A stretch of 64,000 nucleotides of DNA from the NCBI RefSeq assembly GCF_000471905.2, contig NW_006499751.1:2422042-2486041 (forward strand), written 5' to 3'. The DNA is from Amborella trichopoda (taxonomy: Eukaryota; Streptophyta; Magnoliopsida; Amborellales; Amborellaceae). Position numbers and translations under genes: made by a program. Under the pieces are notes generated by a model. The model was given only the letters and a program-made list of their open reading frames with translations. It made no database searches and was not told the origin of the DNA. Positions 10,849 through 22,092 of this stretch are shown here, piece by piece (the first letter of the stretch is position 1; each line of letters opens with the position of its first letter).

Positions 10849-12841
10849 TAGTCAATCCGAACGGCATTATTAAAAACTAATAGTGGCAATATCGGGTTTT
10901 GAAAGCTGTCTTGGGAACATCTCCCTCCCTGACCTTTGTTGATGATAACCCGTTTGGAGATCAATCTTAGAGAACACTTGGGCCCTTGAAGCTGATCAAA
11001 GAGGTCATCAATTCTAGGTAGGGGGTACTTAGTCTTTACTGTTACTTGTTTCAATTGCCTATAGTCTATGCAAAGCCTCATGGACCCATCCTTCTTCTTC
11101 ACAAAGAGAACTGGCTCACCCCAAGGTGACACACTGGGTCGGATGAACCCCTTCTCGAACAACTCCTGTAATTGCTCTTTCAGCTCCTTCAATTCTGCTG
11201 GGGCCATCCTATATGGGGCTTTAGAGATGGGAGCAGTACCAAGGACCACATCCATCTCAAACTCTATGTTCCTTACTGGAGGCAAAGAGGATAACTCTTC
11301 AAGAAAAACTTCTAGGTATTGTCGTACCACTGGTATCTCTTATACCTTGGATTAGACATCCCGATTTTCTACCACATAAGCTAAGTATCCAACATATCCT
11401 TGAACCAAATGACGGTAAGCCCGAAGGGCCGAAATAAAATGTAGAGGGGGACCATCCTTGGTGCTAACAAAGTGCAGCTCAGGTTGTTTAAGGCATTTAA
11501 AGGTCACTGTTTTATTATAACAGTCAATATATGTAGACAACCAGTCCATGCCCAATATAACATCAAAATCCTGAATATCTGAAAATATCAATTCTATGGG
11601 CAAGACACACCTCTCTAACAAAACCCCACACTATTTGTATACCATATTTGTTTCCATAGAATCCTCCATAGGTGTGCACACTACTCAAGTACAGTCAAGA
11701 AGTAAAGGTTCAACATTTATATGACATGAAAAGAGAGGTGCAATAAAAGACTGAGAGGAACCATGGTCAATCAAAATTCTAGCCTCGCTACCACATACAA
11801 AGAGCTCACCTTGGATCATTGAGGTAGATGCCTTCGCCTCTTGCTCCGTAAGAGCAAACTCTCGACCTTGAATCTTTGGTCTATCCTTGAGCTTTGTCAT
11901 GGGGCAGTTCTTAATTAGGTGGCCATGCTTGCCATATCGATAGCATGTTATCGACTTCTTATAACACTTAGCAGAAGAATGGTTGTTCAATCCATAATAT
12001 GACTAGGCTGGGCATCGATTATCCCTTACATCTCCCGGAAAGGTCTTTTGAGTTTTCATATTGCCCTGACTAGGCCTTCCCCTGAAGTCCCTCCTAGGAG
12101 GCGGCCGAATCTTCCTCCCAACGCTTTCAGACGGTGCGGACCTTACTCTCCCTTCCTTCCTCAACCAGAACTCCTCACAATATTTCTCAATCATTAAGGC
12201 TAGGTCCACTAATGGGGAGAACATCTTTAGGTTGGCTGACATTACCCTTCCTCGGATATCTGGCTTGAGGTCCCTCTCCAACTTACTCACCTTATGTGCC
12301 TCTGTGTTGATTATATGGGGTGCATACCGAGAGAGCTCTGCAAATTTGGCTTCATATTGTTCTACCGATAGTCTCCCTTGTTGTAAGTCAATAAATTCCA
12401 CTTCTTTCCTTTCTCGGACAGAATCGGGAAAATACTTCTCGTCAAATGCCACTAGAAAGTTCTCTCAGGTGGCTGCAGTCCCTGTCTCCACCTAGGACTG
12501 CTTCACCGAGCTCCACTAATGCTCAGCATCCCCTTCCAGCATAAAGGTTCTCAACTGACTTTTTGCACATCAGATCATTGTAAAACTTCAAAAATATTCT
12601 CTACTTGCCTCGTCCATCTTTCAACCCCTTCTAATTTTCCATGTCTCGAGAATGCTGGGGGCGCAAGTCTCCTGAACCTCTCAATCACTCCACTATCTGC
12701 TTGGTCTGGGGCAGAAGTAGCCGGGGCCAGCATATAGTCCTTCATCATTTGAGTCATGGCCCTAAGCGTCTTGAAGAGTTCTCTTAAGGCCTCCGTGTTT
12801 CCATTACTCGAGCTCGAGTTGTTGGCACGAGACCTCTTCAT
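10849..12841 (-). pseudogene. Element K gag-protease-RT remnant
   Basis: Minus-strand polyprotein broken by stops and shifts. Gag has RRLAPPAFSRHGKLEGVERW (about 12660-12600) and a retrotrans_gag-like core to about 12200. A zinc knuckle, CYRYGKHGHLIKNC (about 11945-11904), has lost its second cysteine; the usual form is CxxC. Protease carries LIDHGSSQSFI (about 11775-11740) and DVILGMDWLSTY (about 11560-11525). RT carries [20 protein letters not shown] and [12 protein letters not shown] (about 11150-11040) and stops shortly after the [13 protein letters not shown] motif. The YxDD box, RNase H, integrase and chromodomain are deleted. The motif style is chromovirus (Tekay/Reina-like); the exact clade cannot be fixed without RT palm or integrase. 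Confidence 0.9.
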
Positions 12842-12937
12842 CTTTGACTTAAAATCAGAACACCTAGTTACTAGCCTATCAAAAACCTCCCTAAGGACAC
12901 TTCTAAGACTCTCTAGGCAAATAATCCTATCCTGGCA

Positions 12938-12949
12938 GCTCTGATACCA
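12938..12949 (-). other. Primer binding site of element K (initiator tRNA-Met)
   Basis: The minus strand reads TGGTATCAGAGC five bases after the LTR end at 12955. This is the classic plant tRNA-iMet complement that primes minus-strand synthesis, and it fixes the element's orientation. Confidence 0.93.
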
Positions 12950-15472
12950 TAAATTGTCATAACCCCACCCCTACCAACTACCATACTTGTCGGAGGGCAA
13001 TAGGGTGCAGGACCGCGATCGGAGTAGCAAATGCCACTCATGTGGGAGTGCGCTCAATGCCTTAATAAGAATGAATCAAAGCAAACCACGAAAGAAAAAT
13101 AAAACTCCAATCACACAACCACAAAATAAAACTGGACAACCAAGCTCCAGACATTATCTATATAATATATATATATATATACGAGATCCAAAGGTATTAC
13201 AGATATGTCGAGGGCTTCAAACGCCCAATAACATTTACATGAATTCAAAAATAAACAAGAAATATATGGCCACCGCCATCTAAAAACATACAATTGAAAA
13301 GACTTCCACCAAAAGCCTGGAGCTCCAACCATCAGTCGCAATCAGCAAGCCACCCGTCCTCCACCCATGACTATCACTCTACATAAATGAAAGATGAAAG
13401 AATGAGCTGTAAAACCCAGTAAATAGATCAAGTCACCATGCCCTCCTACCTATGAACATTCTCTCATAACAATATTCAGGGTGCTATGCAATCCTTATCA
13501 AACATGAGCCATATATCAAAATCATCTCTACCAGTGTGTAGTGCATAAATCATAGTAAAGCATTGACAGATCAGATCAATCATATATGTTACGAAGAAGA
13601 GGTCAATTTAGTCATTCAACCATACAAGTCATAACATAATCGACATATTTAGGCAAGTAACAACAATTTACAACTACCTCACTCCCTAGTTCCCCTACTC
13701 CCGAAGTAGAAGTCCTATCCACCAGGCCAAGCTAATCCCATTGCTTAGGACTTCTACCATCACTCAGAAGGGAAAACAATGACAAATATATGACCCATTT
13801 CATAATGCCTTCACATATACACACACACAGTCCCCAACACGCTTTGGGGCTTTTGATAGGCGGTGGCCTTGAAAGACACGACCCTCTCCTTATGCCCTCC
13901 TGGCGAGAGAGCGTCAAACGACCAAAGGATGACCCAATGCATAATATCCACATAGATTTTGGGGGGCATGACCCTCCCAAATTTCCACCACATCCTAACT
14001 TCCTTCCTATCATGGAAGTTAGGGAAAGATCACAGCTGTTGGCACCATCATATTCGGGGCATGTCTTATTACAATCATGCACATTCATCATTTCACAGGC
14101 ATGTCTTATTACTACCATGCACATTCATTATTTCGTATGCGTGTCTTATTACAACTATGCACATTCATAATTTCATAATAGAACATATCATAACAGAGTA
14201 TAATTTAGGCACACATATCATCGAGCTCATTAGCTCAAAAGGCATCATCAGGTTACTTTTCTGGTGTTTCACAGTAACCACAGTCCGCCTTTAGGGGTGC
14301 AACAAGAAATTTAGAAGTCATTTAAATCCAAGACCACTTTTTTAACAATTTCAACTGGGTGACCCCAAATATTGGCTTAATGCTTATCAAACTGCTTGAT
14401 CTTCTTCGAGTATAGTTCCTATTTTTACAACTGGAATTCCAGTGTGAAATTCTCATAGAATGAAGGGCATAACTTATAAATTATAGAAAATTTTATATAG
14501 TTCCAAAATTATTTTTAAAATAGACTCAGTTATCTTTTATTTGGAAGTTTTTTTACTCCATTCTGACATATTTTGGTCAGTGAACAGCTTCATACAAATA
14601 CATATAAAGTTCCTGGAAATTCATTTCACAATCCTAGCATACTGTACAAAATGACTCATAACTTTCAAACCAAAAGAGATATTACCAAGAGGTCTTTTCC
14701 ATCTTAAAAAACATTCAAAGGGGTACGTTTCCAAAAACTTTCGTGATCAACATAGATGTTTTTAATGCTCAATTAATCACACAAATGAAAGTCACAGTTC
14801 TAGAAAGTTCTTATCTTCACAACAGAAATTTCCAGGTTAACATTCTCATAGAAAAATGGGCATAACTTCCAATCCACATTGAATTTTATCAAGGTTCCAT
14901 AACCATTTTTAGAATAGACTCATTATCTTTCATTTATAAATACTTTGACTCCATTTGGATATAGTTTTCTCAGTGAAAAGTTCCACAGAAAAACACATAA
15001 TAGTTCTGGAAATGCATTTCACAATTTTGGCATACTTCAGAGAATAACTTATAAATTTCAAACCAAAAAAGGTATTAACAAGAGGTAATTTTCATCTTAA
15101 AATAGATTCAAAGGGGTGATTTTACACAAAATTTCATGATCAACAGATATTTTTTCAATACTCAATGGATCACACAAATACGAGTCACAGTTTTGAAAAA
15201 CAGGGCACATTTAAGCAAGGTTTCAATAGCATATATCCACACCCATATTCACAATCACATTCATATTCATACATGAATTTCATACTTGATGAACTAAGTA
15301 AACATGCATCAAATAAAATCATGTAAGCATGGAAGTTATATATACTTACAACACAAAGTAAACTCCCAAACTGCCTAAACAAGCTTCCCTTAAAAAATGC
15401 AAAGTTTCTTAAGGCTAAGAGGGAGGACATGGGTGAGAAAGAGTAAAATTTATGGAGAGGTGTGAATGGGAG

Positions 15473-15482
15473 TATATATAAG
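15473..15482 (-). promoter_or_regulatory. Candidate TATA box of LTR K
   Basis: The minus strand reads TTATATATAC about 645 bp from the LTR start, just downstream of the 17-bp array. It is the best TATA-like sequence at a suitable place for Pol II transcription of K. Confidence 0.55.
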
Positions 15483-15591
15483 CAAAAGAGAGGGGGCGAC
15501 AACATGAAGTAGACACTTGGCACATAAGACGCATGCATGTGCTAGAGAGAGAAGAAATTTCCCCTGGACTGGTGCACTCAGCAGCGTCTCA

Positions 15592-16070
15592 TGCTTGGCG
15601 GCGTTGCGTGCTCGGTAGTGTCGCACGCTTGACAGTGTTGTATGCTCAACAGCATCGCGTGTTCAGCGGCATTGCGTGCTCGACAGTGTCGTGCGCTCGG
15701 TAGCATTGTGCACTCAATGGCAATGAGTGTTGTGCACTTGGCAGTGTCATGCACTTGGCAGTGTTGCATGCTCGCTTAGCAGCATTGCGCGCTCAACAAT
15801 GTTATGTGCTCTGCAGTGTCATGCGCTTGGCAGCATGGCGTGCTTTGCAGTGTTGCGTGCTCGGCTGCGTCGTACGCTTGGTAGCGTTGTGTGCTTATAG
15901 CATTATGCGCTTGGCAACGTTGCGCATTCAACAACATCGAGCGGTTGGCAGCGTCGCGAGCTTGACAACATTGTGTGCTCGGCAGTGTTGTGTGCTCGAC
16001 AGCGTCACGCACTTGGCAGCGTCGTGCACTCGACAACATTGTGCACTCAGCAGCGTCACATGCTCGGCCA
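15592..16070. repeat. 17-bp tandem array in U3 of LTR K (about 28 units)
   Basis: Regular 17-bp monomers of the form AGYRTYGYGYGCTYGRC, for example AGTGTCATGCACTTGGC and AGCGTCGTGCACTCGAC. A few units are 16 or 21 bp. Purine/pyrimidine transitions vary within a fixed frame. Because 17 is not divisible by 3, reading frames rotate through the array, which creates long open frames on both strands that I regard as artefacts. Confidence 0.9.
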
Positions 16071-16133
16071 CTCATGCCGATGACTCGCCAGTGCACTACC
16101 ATAAGCTGGAAAAGCCTGGGTCCTTACAAAGGG

Positions 16134-17400
16134 TCAGGGATAGAAGAAGAAGAAGGGAGAGAGCTTTTAGGGTCATCACTCGAGTTGGACCAAGTCAGGT
16201 AGCTTTTAACATCCTCACCAGACTTAGATGTGAGCAGGGGATCTCTTAGGTCTTTATCCTGCTAGGACCATTGGGGGGTGCTTTTAATGTTGTCACCCTT
16301 GTCGGACGTGTGTAGGGAATCTTTAAGGTATTTACCCTACTTGGACTGTTGATGGGTGCTTTTAATGTCGTCACCCTTGTTAGACATATTAAGAACATGT
16401 GTAGAGGAATGCTTAGGAATGCCCTCTTGATCAGGCTGCAGATCTTGGTCGTCGAAAGTGACTGGCTAGGGGAAGAAATCTAATGGAGGAATGGGCTCAA
16501 GGAACTCTGCCTAAGTTGGGGGTTGAAGGGTTCTTCTCCTTCGATGAGCAACCCTTGGTACTTGTCTTTTCTTACCCCTTTTCTTGGCCGTCATAGGCTC
16601 ACCAGGTTCATGAGGCTTAGGAGCTGGATATATTTGGCGAACTGCCTCCCTTCTCATGGATTTCATCGTATTTCGCCCTTGATAGATTTGCCATGGTTGG
16701 GAAGTGGAGGGTTCACCCGAACCAGAAAATCTCGGCAGCGTGTCATCACAGGAGGTCTGCATCTGAGTGACCTCTTGTGTTGGCGACTCAGAGGCTTGAG
16801 CATCATCTTTTGGGATGTGGGTGGTGAATTACCCTCTTCGCACTTTCTCCATCACTAAGGCTTGAAAGGAGAAGCGCATATCCAGATCATGGCCATGTAT
16901 CTGGTGGTTTGGGCATCAAAGATGCTCAATCCCTCGAGCAATGCATCTGGGCTGTCTCAATGGCCACGGTGCGATGACCTCTAATTGAATTATCATACAT
17001 AACATTGCCTAAAGAAGGTCTGGTAGTAGTTCATCAAGATAATCCTTTTGCTTATCTTCTTCTTGAACCATCACCATGTGGGATGCCTCAGCTATCTCGA
17101 ATGCTTTCCTGAGTTTGTCGAGCTGTATTTGCCCCTTTGGGATTAAGGCCTCAATGTGGTCTTTGAGAGTGAAGCACTCCTGAATAAGGTGTCCCAACAT
17201 TCTGTGATAGGCGCAGTAATTCCTGTGGGTGACAAGATCAGCTTCTTCTAGCTTCTTTATCTCAGGCAAGGCGATCATTTTTTGTTCTAGCAACATCCGA
17301 AGTAGGGTCAAGACCCACTCCTTACAAAGCTATAGACCTTGTTTCTCTTCTTGGCCCAATAGTCCTTTCCATAAATGTTTGGAGATGGAGGCACCCTATT
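16134..17400 (-). pseudogene. Element A gag, middle part with CHHC zinc-knuckle-like motif
   Basis: Minus-strand continuation of A gag, homologous to B 45860-46863 and 51441-51830. From the right: VPPSPNIYGKDYW then NKVYSF (about 17390-17330; B has VPPSANLNRDDYW, NKVYPF), and a knuckle NYCAYHRMLGHLIQECFTLK (about 17220-17160) with C-x2-H-x4-H-x4-C spacing. GKIQL-like and KAFEIAEASHMVMVQEE follow. A second knuckle, CPNHQIHGHDL, has lost its last cysteine. The PSTSQPWQIYQG block (about 16710-16675) and basic KKRGKKRQVPR (about 16580-16550) come next. The segment ends at the serine-rich linker where K inserted. Its right edge abuts the minisatellite array. Confidence 0.8.
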
Positions 17401-19831
17401 ATAGAGCAGTTTAGGGTCATACGGTATGGACCAAGGTTGAGCAGTTTAGGGACATGCAGTGTACACTGAGGTTGCATAGTTTAGGGTCATGCAGTGTGGA
17501 CTGAGGTTGCGCTGTTTAGGGTCATTTAGTATTGAGCGAGTCTGAAAAGTTTAGGGTCATGCAGTGTGAACCGAGGATGAGCAGTTTTGGGTCATGCACT
17601 GTGGATTGAGGCTGAGCAGTTTATGCTCATGCAGAATGGACCGAGGCTGAGCGGTTTAGGGTCATCCAGTGTGGACCGAGGCTGAGCAATTTAGGGTCTT
17701 GCTGTCTAGACCGAGGTTGAGCAGTTTTGGGCCATGCAGTGTGGACCGAGGCTGAGATGTTTAGGGTCATGCAGTATGGACCGAGGCTAAGAAGTTTAGG
17801 GTCATGCTGTATGGACTGAGGCTGAGCAGTTTGTGGTCATGCAGTGTGGACCGAGGCTTAACAGTTTAGGGTCATGCATTCCAGACCGAGGGTGAGCAGT
17901 TTAGGGTCATGCAATATAGATTGAGGTTGTGCAGTTTAGGGTCATGCAGTATGGACCGAGGTTGCACAGTTAGGGTCATGCAGTATGGATTGAGGCTGAG
18001 TAGTTTGGGGTTGTGCAGTAACAACCGGTGCTGAGCAGTTTAGGATCTTGCAGTATGTAACTAGGCTGAGCAGTTTAGGGTCTTGTAGTATGGATCGAGG
18101 CTGAGCAGTTCAAGGCCATGTAGTGTGGATTGAGCCTTAGCAGTTTAGGATCACGCATTATGGACCGAGGGTGAGCTGTTTTGGGTCATGCAGTATAAAT
18201 CGAGGCTGAGTAGTTTAGGGTCATGCAGTATGGAGCGAGGCTGAGTACTTTAGGGTCTTGCAGTATGGACCTAAGATGAGCAGTTTATGATCATGCAGTA
18301 TGGACCGAGGCTGAGCAGTATAAGGTCATGCAGTATGGACCGAGGCCAAGCGGTTCATGGCTATGTAGAGTGGACTGGGGCTTAGCAGTTTAAGGTCATT
18401 GAGTATAAATCGAGGCAGAGAACTTAGGGTCATGCAATATGGATCGAGGCTGAGCAGTTTTGGGTCTTGAAGTAAGGACCTAGGCTGAGCAGATTAGGGT
18501 CTTGCAGTATGGACCGAGTTTGAGAATTTAAGGGTCATGCAGCACGAACAGAGGCTGAACAGTTTAGGATCATGAAGTATGGACCGTGCCTGAGCAATTT
18601 AGGGTCATGCAGTATGTATCGTGGCTGAGCAGTTAAGGGTCATGCAGTACGGACTGAGGCAGAGCAGTTTAGGGTTGTGCAGTATGGACCGAGGCAGAGC
18701 AGTTTTGGGTCATAATGTATAGACCGAGGCTAAGCAGTTTAGGGTCATGTAGTGTGAACTAAAGTTGCGTAGTTAAGGGTCATGTAGTGTGGACCGAGGC
18801 TGAGCAGTTGAGGGTCATTCAGTATGGACCGAGGCTGAGCAGTTTAGCATCGTGGAGTTTGAACTGAGGATGAGATGTTTTGTTTCATGCTGTGTGGACT
18901 GAGGCTGAGCAGTTTAGGCTCATGAAGTATGGACCGAGCCTGAGCATTTTAGGATCATGCAGTATGGACCGATGCTGAGCAGTTTAGGGTCAGGTTGTAT
19001 GGACCGAGGCTGAGCAGTTTTGGATCAGGTAGTATGGACCCAGGCTGAGGGTGAGTAGTTTAAGGTAAGGTAGAGTTGATCGAGGCTGAGCAATTTAGGG
19101 TCACGCAGTATGGATCGAGGCTGTGCAGTTTAGGGTCATGCAGTATAAATCGAGGCTGAGTAGTTTAAGATCATGTAGTGTGGACCGAGGTTGAAAAGTT
19201 TAGGGTCATGTAATATGGACCTTGGCTGAGCTGTTTAGGGTCATGCAGTATGGACCGAGGCTGAGTAGTTTCGGGTATCGCATTATGGAGGGAGGGTAGT
19301 TTAGGGTCATGCAGTATGGTCCGACTCTGAGCAGTTTAGGGTCATTCAGTATGGACCGAGGCTGAGCAATTTAGGGTCATGCAGTATGGACTGAGCCTGA
19401 GCATTTTAAGGTTATGCAGCATGAACCGAGGCTGAGCAGTTTAGGGTCACGTAGTATGGACTGAGGTAGAGTAGTTTAGGGGCGTGCAGTATAGACTGAG
19501 CCTGAGAAGTTTAGGGTCATTCGGGATCGAGCCAGGCAGAGAAGTTTAGGGTCATGCCGTGTGGCATGAGATTGCGCAGTTAATCGTGATGCAGTATGGA
19601 TCGAGGCTGAGCAGTTTAGGGTCATTTAGTTTGGACCGAGGCTGAGCAATTTAGAGTCTTGCTGTCTAGAACGAGGCTGAGCAGTTTAGGGTCAAGCAGT
19701 GTGGACTGAGGCTGAGATGTTTAGGGTCATGCAGTATGGACCAAGGGTAAGAAGTTTAGGGTCATGCAGTATGGACCGAGGCTAAGCAGTTTATGGTCAT
19801 GCAGTGTGGACCGAGGCTTAATAGTTTAGAG
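17401..19831. repeat. 35-bp minisatellite array inside element A gag (about 70 monomers)
   Basis: Contiguous monomers of 35 bp with core CAGTTTAGGGTCATGCAG followed by TATGGACCGAGGCTGAG; no spacers. Each carries one TTTAGGG heptamer, the plant telomere unit, but not in telomeric tandem. Monomers vary at scattered positions (TTTTGGG, TTTATGG, CTTG for CATG). A block beginning near 17641 recurs near 19601 (17701 and 19661 share GCTGTCTAGA), an offset of 1960 bp, exactly 56 monomers. The same family occurs at 63300-64000 and, diverged, at 3171-3740. The array replaces about 455 bp of gag that B retains (45405-45860). Confidence 0.92.
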
Positions 19832-22070
19832 ACTTGCACTTATCTTTTGACTTCGTAGAAGCGCTTATAGAACAAGTGCTCCATCTCTTCCCAGGTTTGC
19901 ACTGAGTTCGTGGGAAGTCGGGCATGCTACTTAAACGCTGGCCTGTTGAGAGTTTCAACAAACAGACGTAGGAGGAGTCTCCCATCAGTAGCTGTCTGTT
20001 GACCTGCCAAATTAAAATGGGCGATATGCTGGTGAGGGGAACTCGTGTCATTAAAGACAGGAAGTCTCCCCTTTTGGTAATTGGGGGGAAATGAGAGCTG
20101 GTCAATGTAGGAGGGATAGGGCTTCTAGTACAGGGATGTATCTTGCACACCCAGGATCTGTCTACCCTCAAGCTATAGCTGACCATGGCGTCGATGTCAG
20201 CCTGTGAGACTCGATGAGGGGAAGAGTGGGCATGAGAGTTGGGAGGAGGCGGCTACCTTAGTGCTTCCCTAGCTGGATGGGGGAGCTGTGGAGAATTAGC
20301 CCCATGGTGGGATGAATTCTCAAGGGGTTGGGGAATTTCCATCAATTCGATTTTCTCCATTGCTCGGGCTATCATACTCTCAACCCGAGTTAGACAATCT
20401 TCCTGCTCACCGTTAGGTTGCTCGACGACCATCACACTGACTCTCTCCTTGGGGAGGTCTGTCTCTTACGCGGTCAAGATCTTGTGTGCTAGCCAGACTG
20501 GGTGTAGTAGGTCGGTCAACAGGGGTTCGACATGCCCCAACTGAGCTCGAGCCTTGTATGCAGACTGGGTGAGGACTGGTTCGTGATGGTCTTGGGATCA
20601 CAGGGGCTGCAGGGTTAGGTCGTCTCCTACAACATTGATAACCATGCAAGATTCTAGCTTTCCTTCTCAGGCTCTATTGCTGGTTGTAGTGGGTAGAAGG
20701 GGTTCTCGACCAGGGAGTCTGCAAATTTACTTGCCCCAAACATGCAGGGTCTTTCCCTCGGCATGAATCACACGCCTTTGTCTTGCTTGGCTCTCAGGTT
20801 CTGGTATACTTCCCTCCAGAACTGAGACAGGGACCGTAATTGTGAATGATCAGCCTTCTTCAAGCACTTTAAGGCTGTCTCCATGAGGTGAGGCAAGGGA
20901 TGCAGGCTAAGAACAGTAGTTATTTTGGTCTTCTGTTATAGCTTAGGGAGAGATGAGGGATGGAGGACCTCATCACCAGAGGAAGTCTTGCCTCGAGCTC
21001 TTTTGTGAGTTCCGAAGACAAGAGGGGTCTGAAGAGGGGACTGCAAGAGGGTACTCTTAGGAAAGACCTTCAAGTACTAGGTCTTGAGTGGTTCGACTGG
21101 AGGAGAAGGCATGAATGGGGGATGAGACGACCGCCAATGACCTTTCCGTCGGGAGCTCAGGACAGTCTATGCAGGTGGCACGTGTGCGCCCCTTGAAGAA
21201 GGATTCTAGGTGACTTGCGGGTCGATCCGAGCTCGACTTGCAAGTCTGGCCTTAAGAGGTCAAGTATCGTGAGCATGTGTGAGTGAGGGAATGCCCTTAT
21301 GACCACCACTCGGAGTGTGCAGATATGTACAGAGAGGGACGACAAGGGGGTCGTCTCTTATGTGCTCAGGTAGCCGCAGTAACAGGGCTGCCCCGAGCAG
21401 TGAGATGCATATGTAAAAGGTGTACAGGGCCGGGTCTAAGAAGACTCAAACCACGATAGCAGTTTGAGGCAGCCTGAGGGTTGCCCCGAGGTGCTGCTTG
21501 AGTGGATGAACCATGAGCTTTGTTGTGTGTGTGGGAGGTGGTGGCCTTGGGCCCTCCTCCTCAATGTGTCGAGCCTCTTGTTATAGGGGCCCGATGTGAT
21601 AAAGAGTGGGGGGTGCGCCTCACGGCGACCCGCAAGAACAATGGCAGATGGAATGCCAGTTGTAGGAAAGGAACGGATGGCTTTTCGAGTGTCCCGAGCA
21701 GTGGGACCGGCAAGTGGCATGCCGGTAACAGGATGCATGTGGTGTGTGGTGGCTACTGTTCCTCACATGTAAGGTGCATTAGTGGAGGGTCCACCAATGC
21801 TAGGAGATGGGGAGTGAGGGACTTTTATGTCCCTCCTCACACTAATCCAGGTGAGGACCTCGAAGTGTGACACCGGGTCAACACGCAGAAGGAAGGTCGG
21901 GAACGAGGTTTGTGGAACCTGTTCCCGAGGAAGACTCACGAGTGCAAGGATTAAAAAATGCCCAACTCAAATAAAGGGGTTGAACAACCTGAACAACATG
22001 TTTGTGTGTTAGTGAGCAGGAATAAAAGAAAGGAAAGCCAAGCAAGAACAATCCGACGATGGGGTAGCGT
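19832..22070 (-). pseudogene. Element A gag N-terminal half and leader
   Basis: Minus-strand remnant homologous to B 43341-45405. The retrotrans_gag-like core is at the left end: LYQKPYPSYIDQ (about 20120-20080; B LYQKSYPSYIDQ), then FYKRFYEVKR (about 19870-19845; B FHQRFYEVKR), where it meets the minisatellite. Farther right is the N-terminal block TRKAIRSFPTTGIPSAIVLAGRREAHP (about 21700-21620; B YRKAAQSLSTKAKKIAIALVGRHKATP, written here as two compared stretches). 20700-21400 is a weakly conserved, stop-ridden gag region. 21840-22070 is the untranslated leader, matching 43341-43460 and 57480-57600. The true start codon cannot be fixed. Confidence 0.72.
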
Positions 22071-22090
22071 GTCCGCAATGGACTCGCCAA
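22071..22090 (-). other. Primer binding site region of element A
   Basis: The minus strand reads TTGGCGAGTCCATTGCGGAC two bases after the LTR end CCTACCCA. H has TTGGCGACTCCACTTGGGAC (57364-57383) and B has TAGGCGACTCCACTGAAGAA (39925-39944) in the same place. The cognate tRNA is not assigned. Confidence 0.7.
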
Positions 22091-22092
22091 GC

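Larger units (their letters stand above)
9089..16128 (-). mobile_element. Element K: nested chromovirus-like Ty3/gypsy element with internal deletion
   Basis: Bounded by TGTCATGACC at 9089 and CCTTACA at 16128, flanked by a perfect 5-bp target duplication AAGGG (9084-9088 and 16129-16133). Host sequence on both sides is the serine-rich linker of element A's gag, so K inserted there. It has two LTRs on the minus strand, an initiator tRNA-Met primer site, gag, protease and the first part of RT. A deletion runs from inside RT (about 10849) into the 3' LTR, removing the rest of RT, RNase H, integrase and the polypurine tract. In a 138-base stretch the two LTRs differ at about 8 positions (9541-9678 against 13437-13574), so the insertion is not very recent. 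Confidence 0.93.
12955..16128 (-). repeat. 5' LTR of element K (3.17 kb)
   Basis: Complete LTR with TG/CA ends. On the minus strand U3 (16128 to about 15483) holds a 17-bp tandem array, then a TATA box, then a long R-U5. The U5 contains a roughly 400-bp direct duplication (about 14395-14800 and 14800-15190), including repeated ATAACTT and TTTCAAACCAAAA tracts. A triplicated 42-bp unit at 14059-14180 matches 10151-10275. It is related to solo LTR I by its terminus and internal blocks. Confidence 0.9.

Noticed and set aside
15749..16249. 166-codon frame with repeated LHARLAALRA-like peptide, and the frame opposite to it
   Set aside because: Both arise from the 17-bp array in U3 of LTR K; frames rotate every unit and mean nothing.
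17401..19831. CRISPR-like look of regular short repeats
   Set aside because: Monomers are contiguous with no unique spacers, the context is a plant retrotransposon, and no cas genes are present.
17401..19831. Interstitial telomere repeat
   Set aside because: TTTAGGG occurs once per 35 bp and never in tandem; it is a minisatellite that contains the heptamer.
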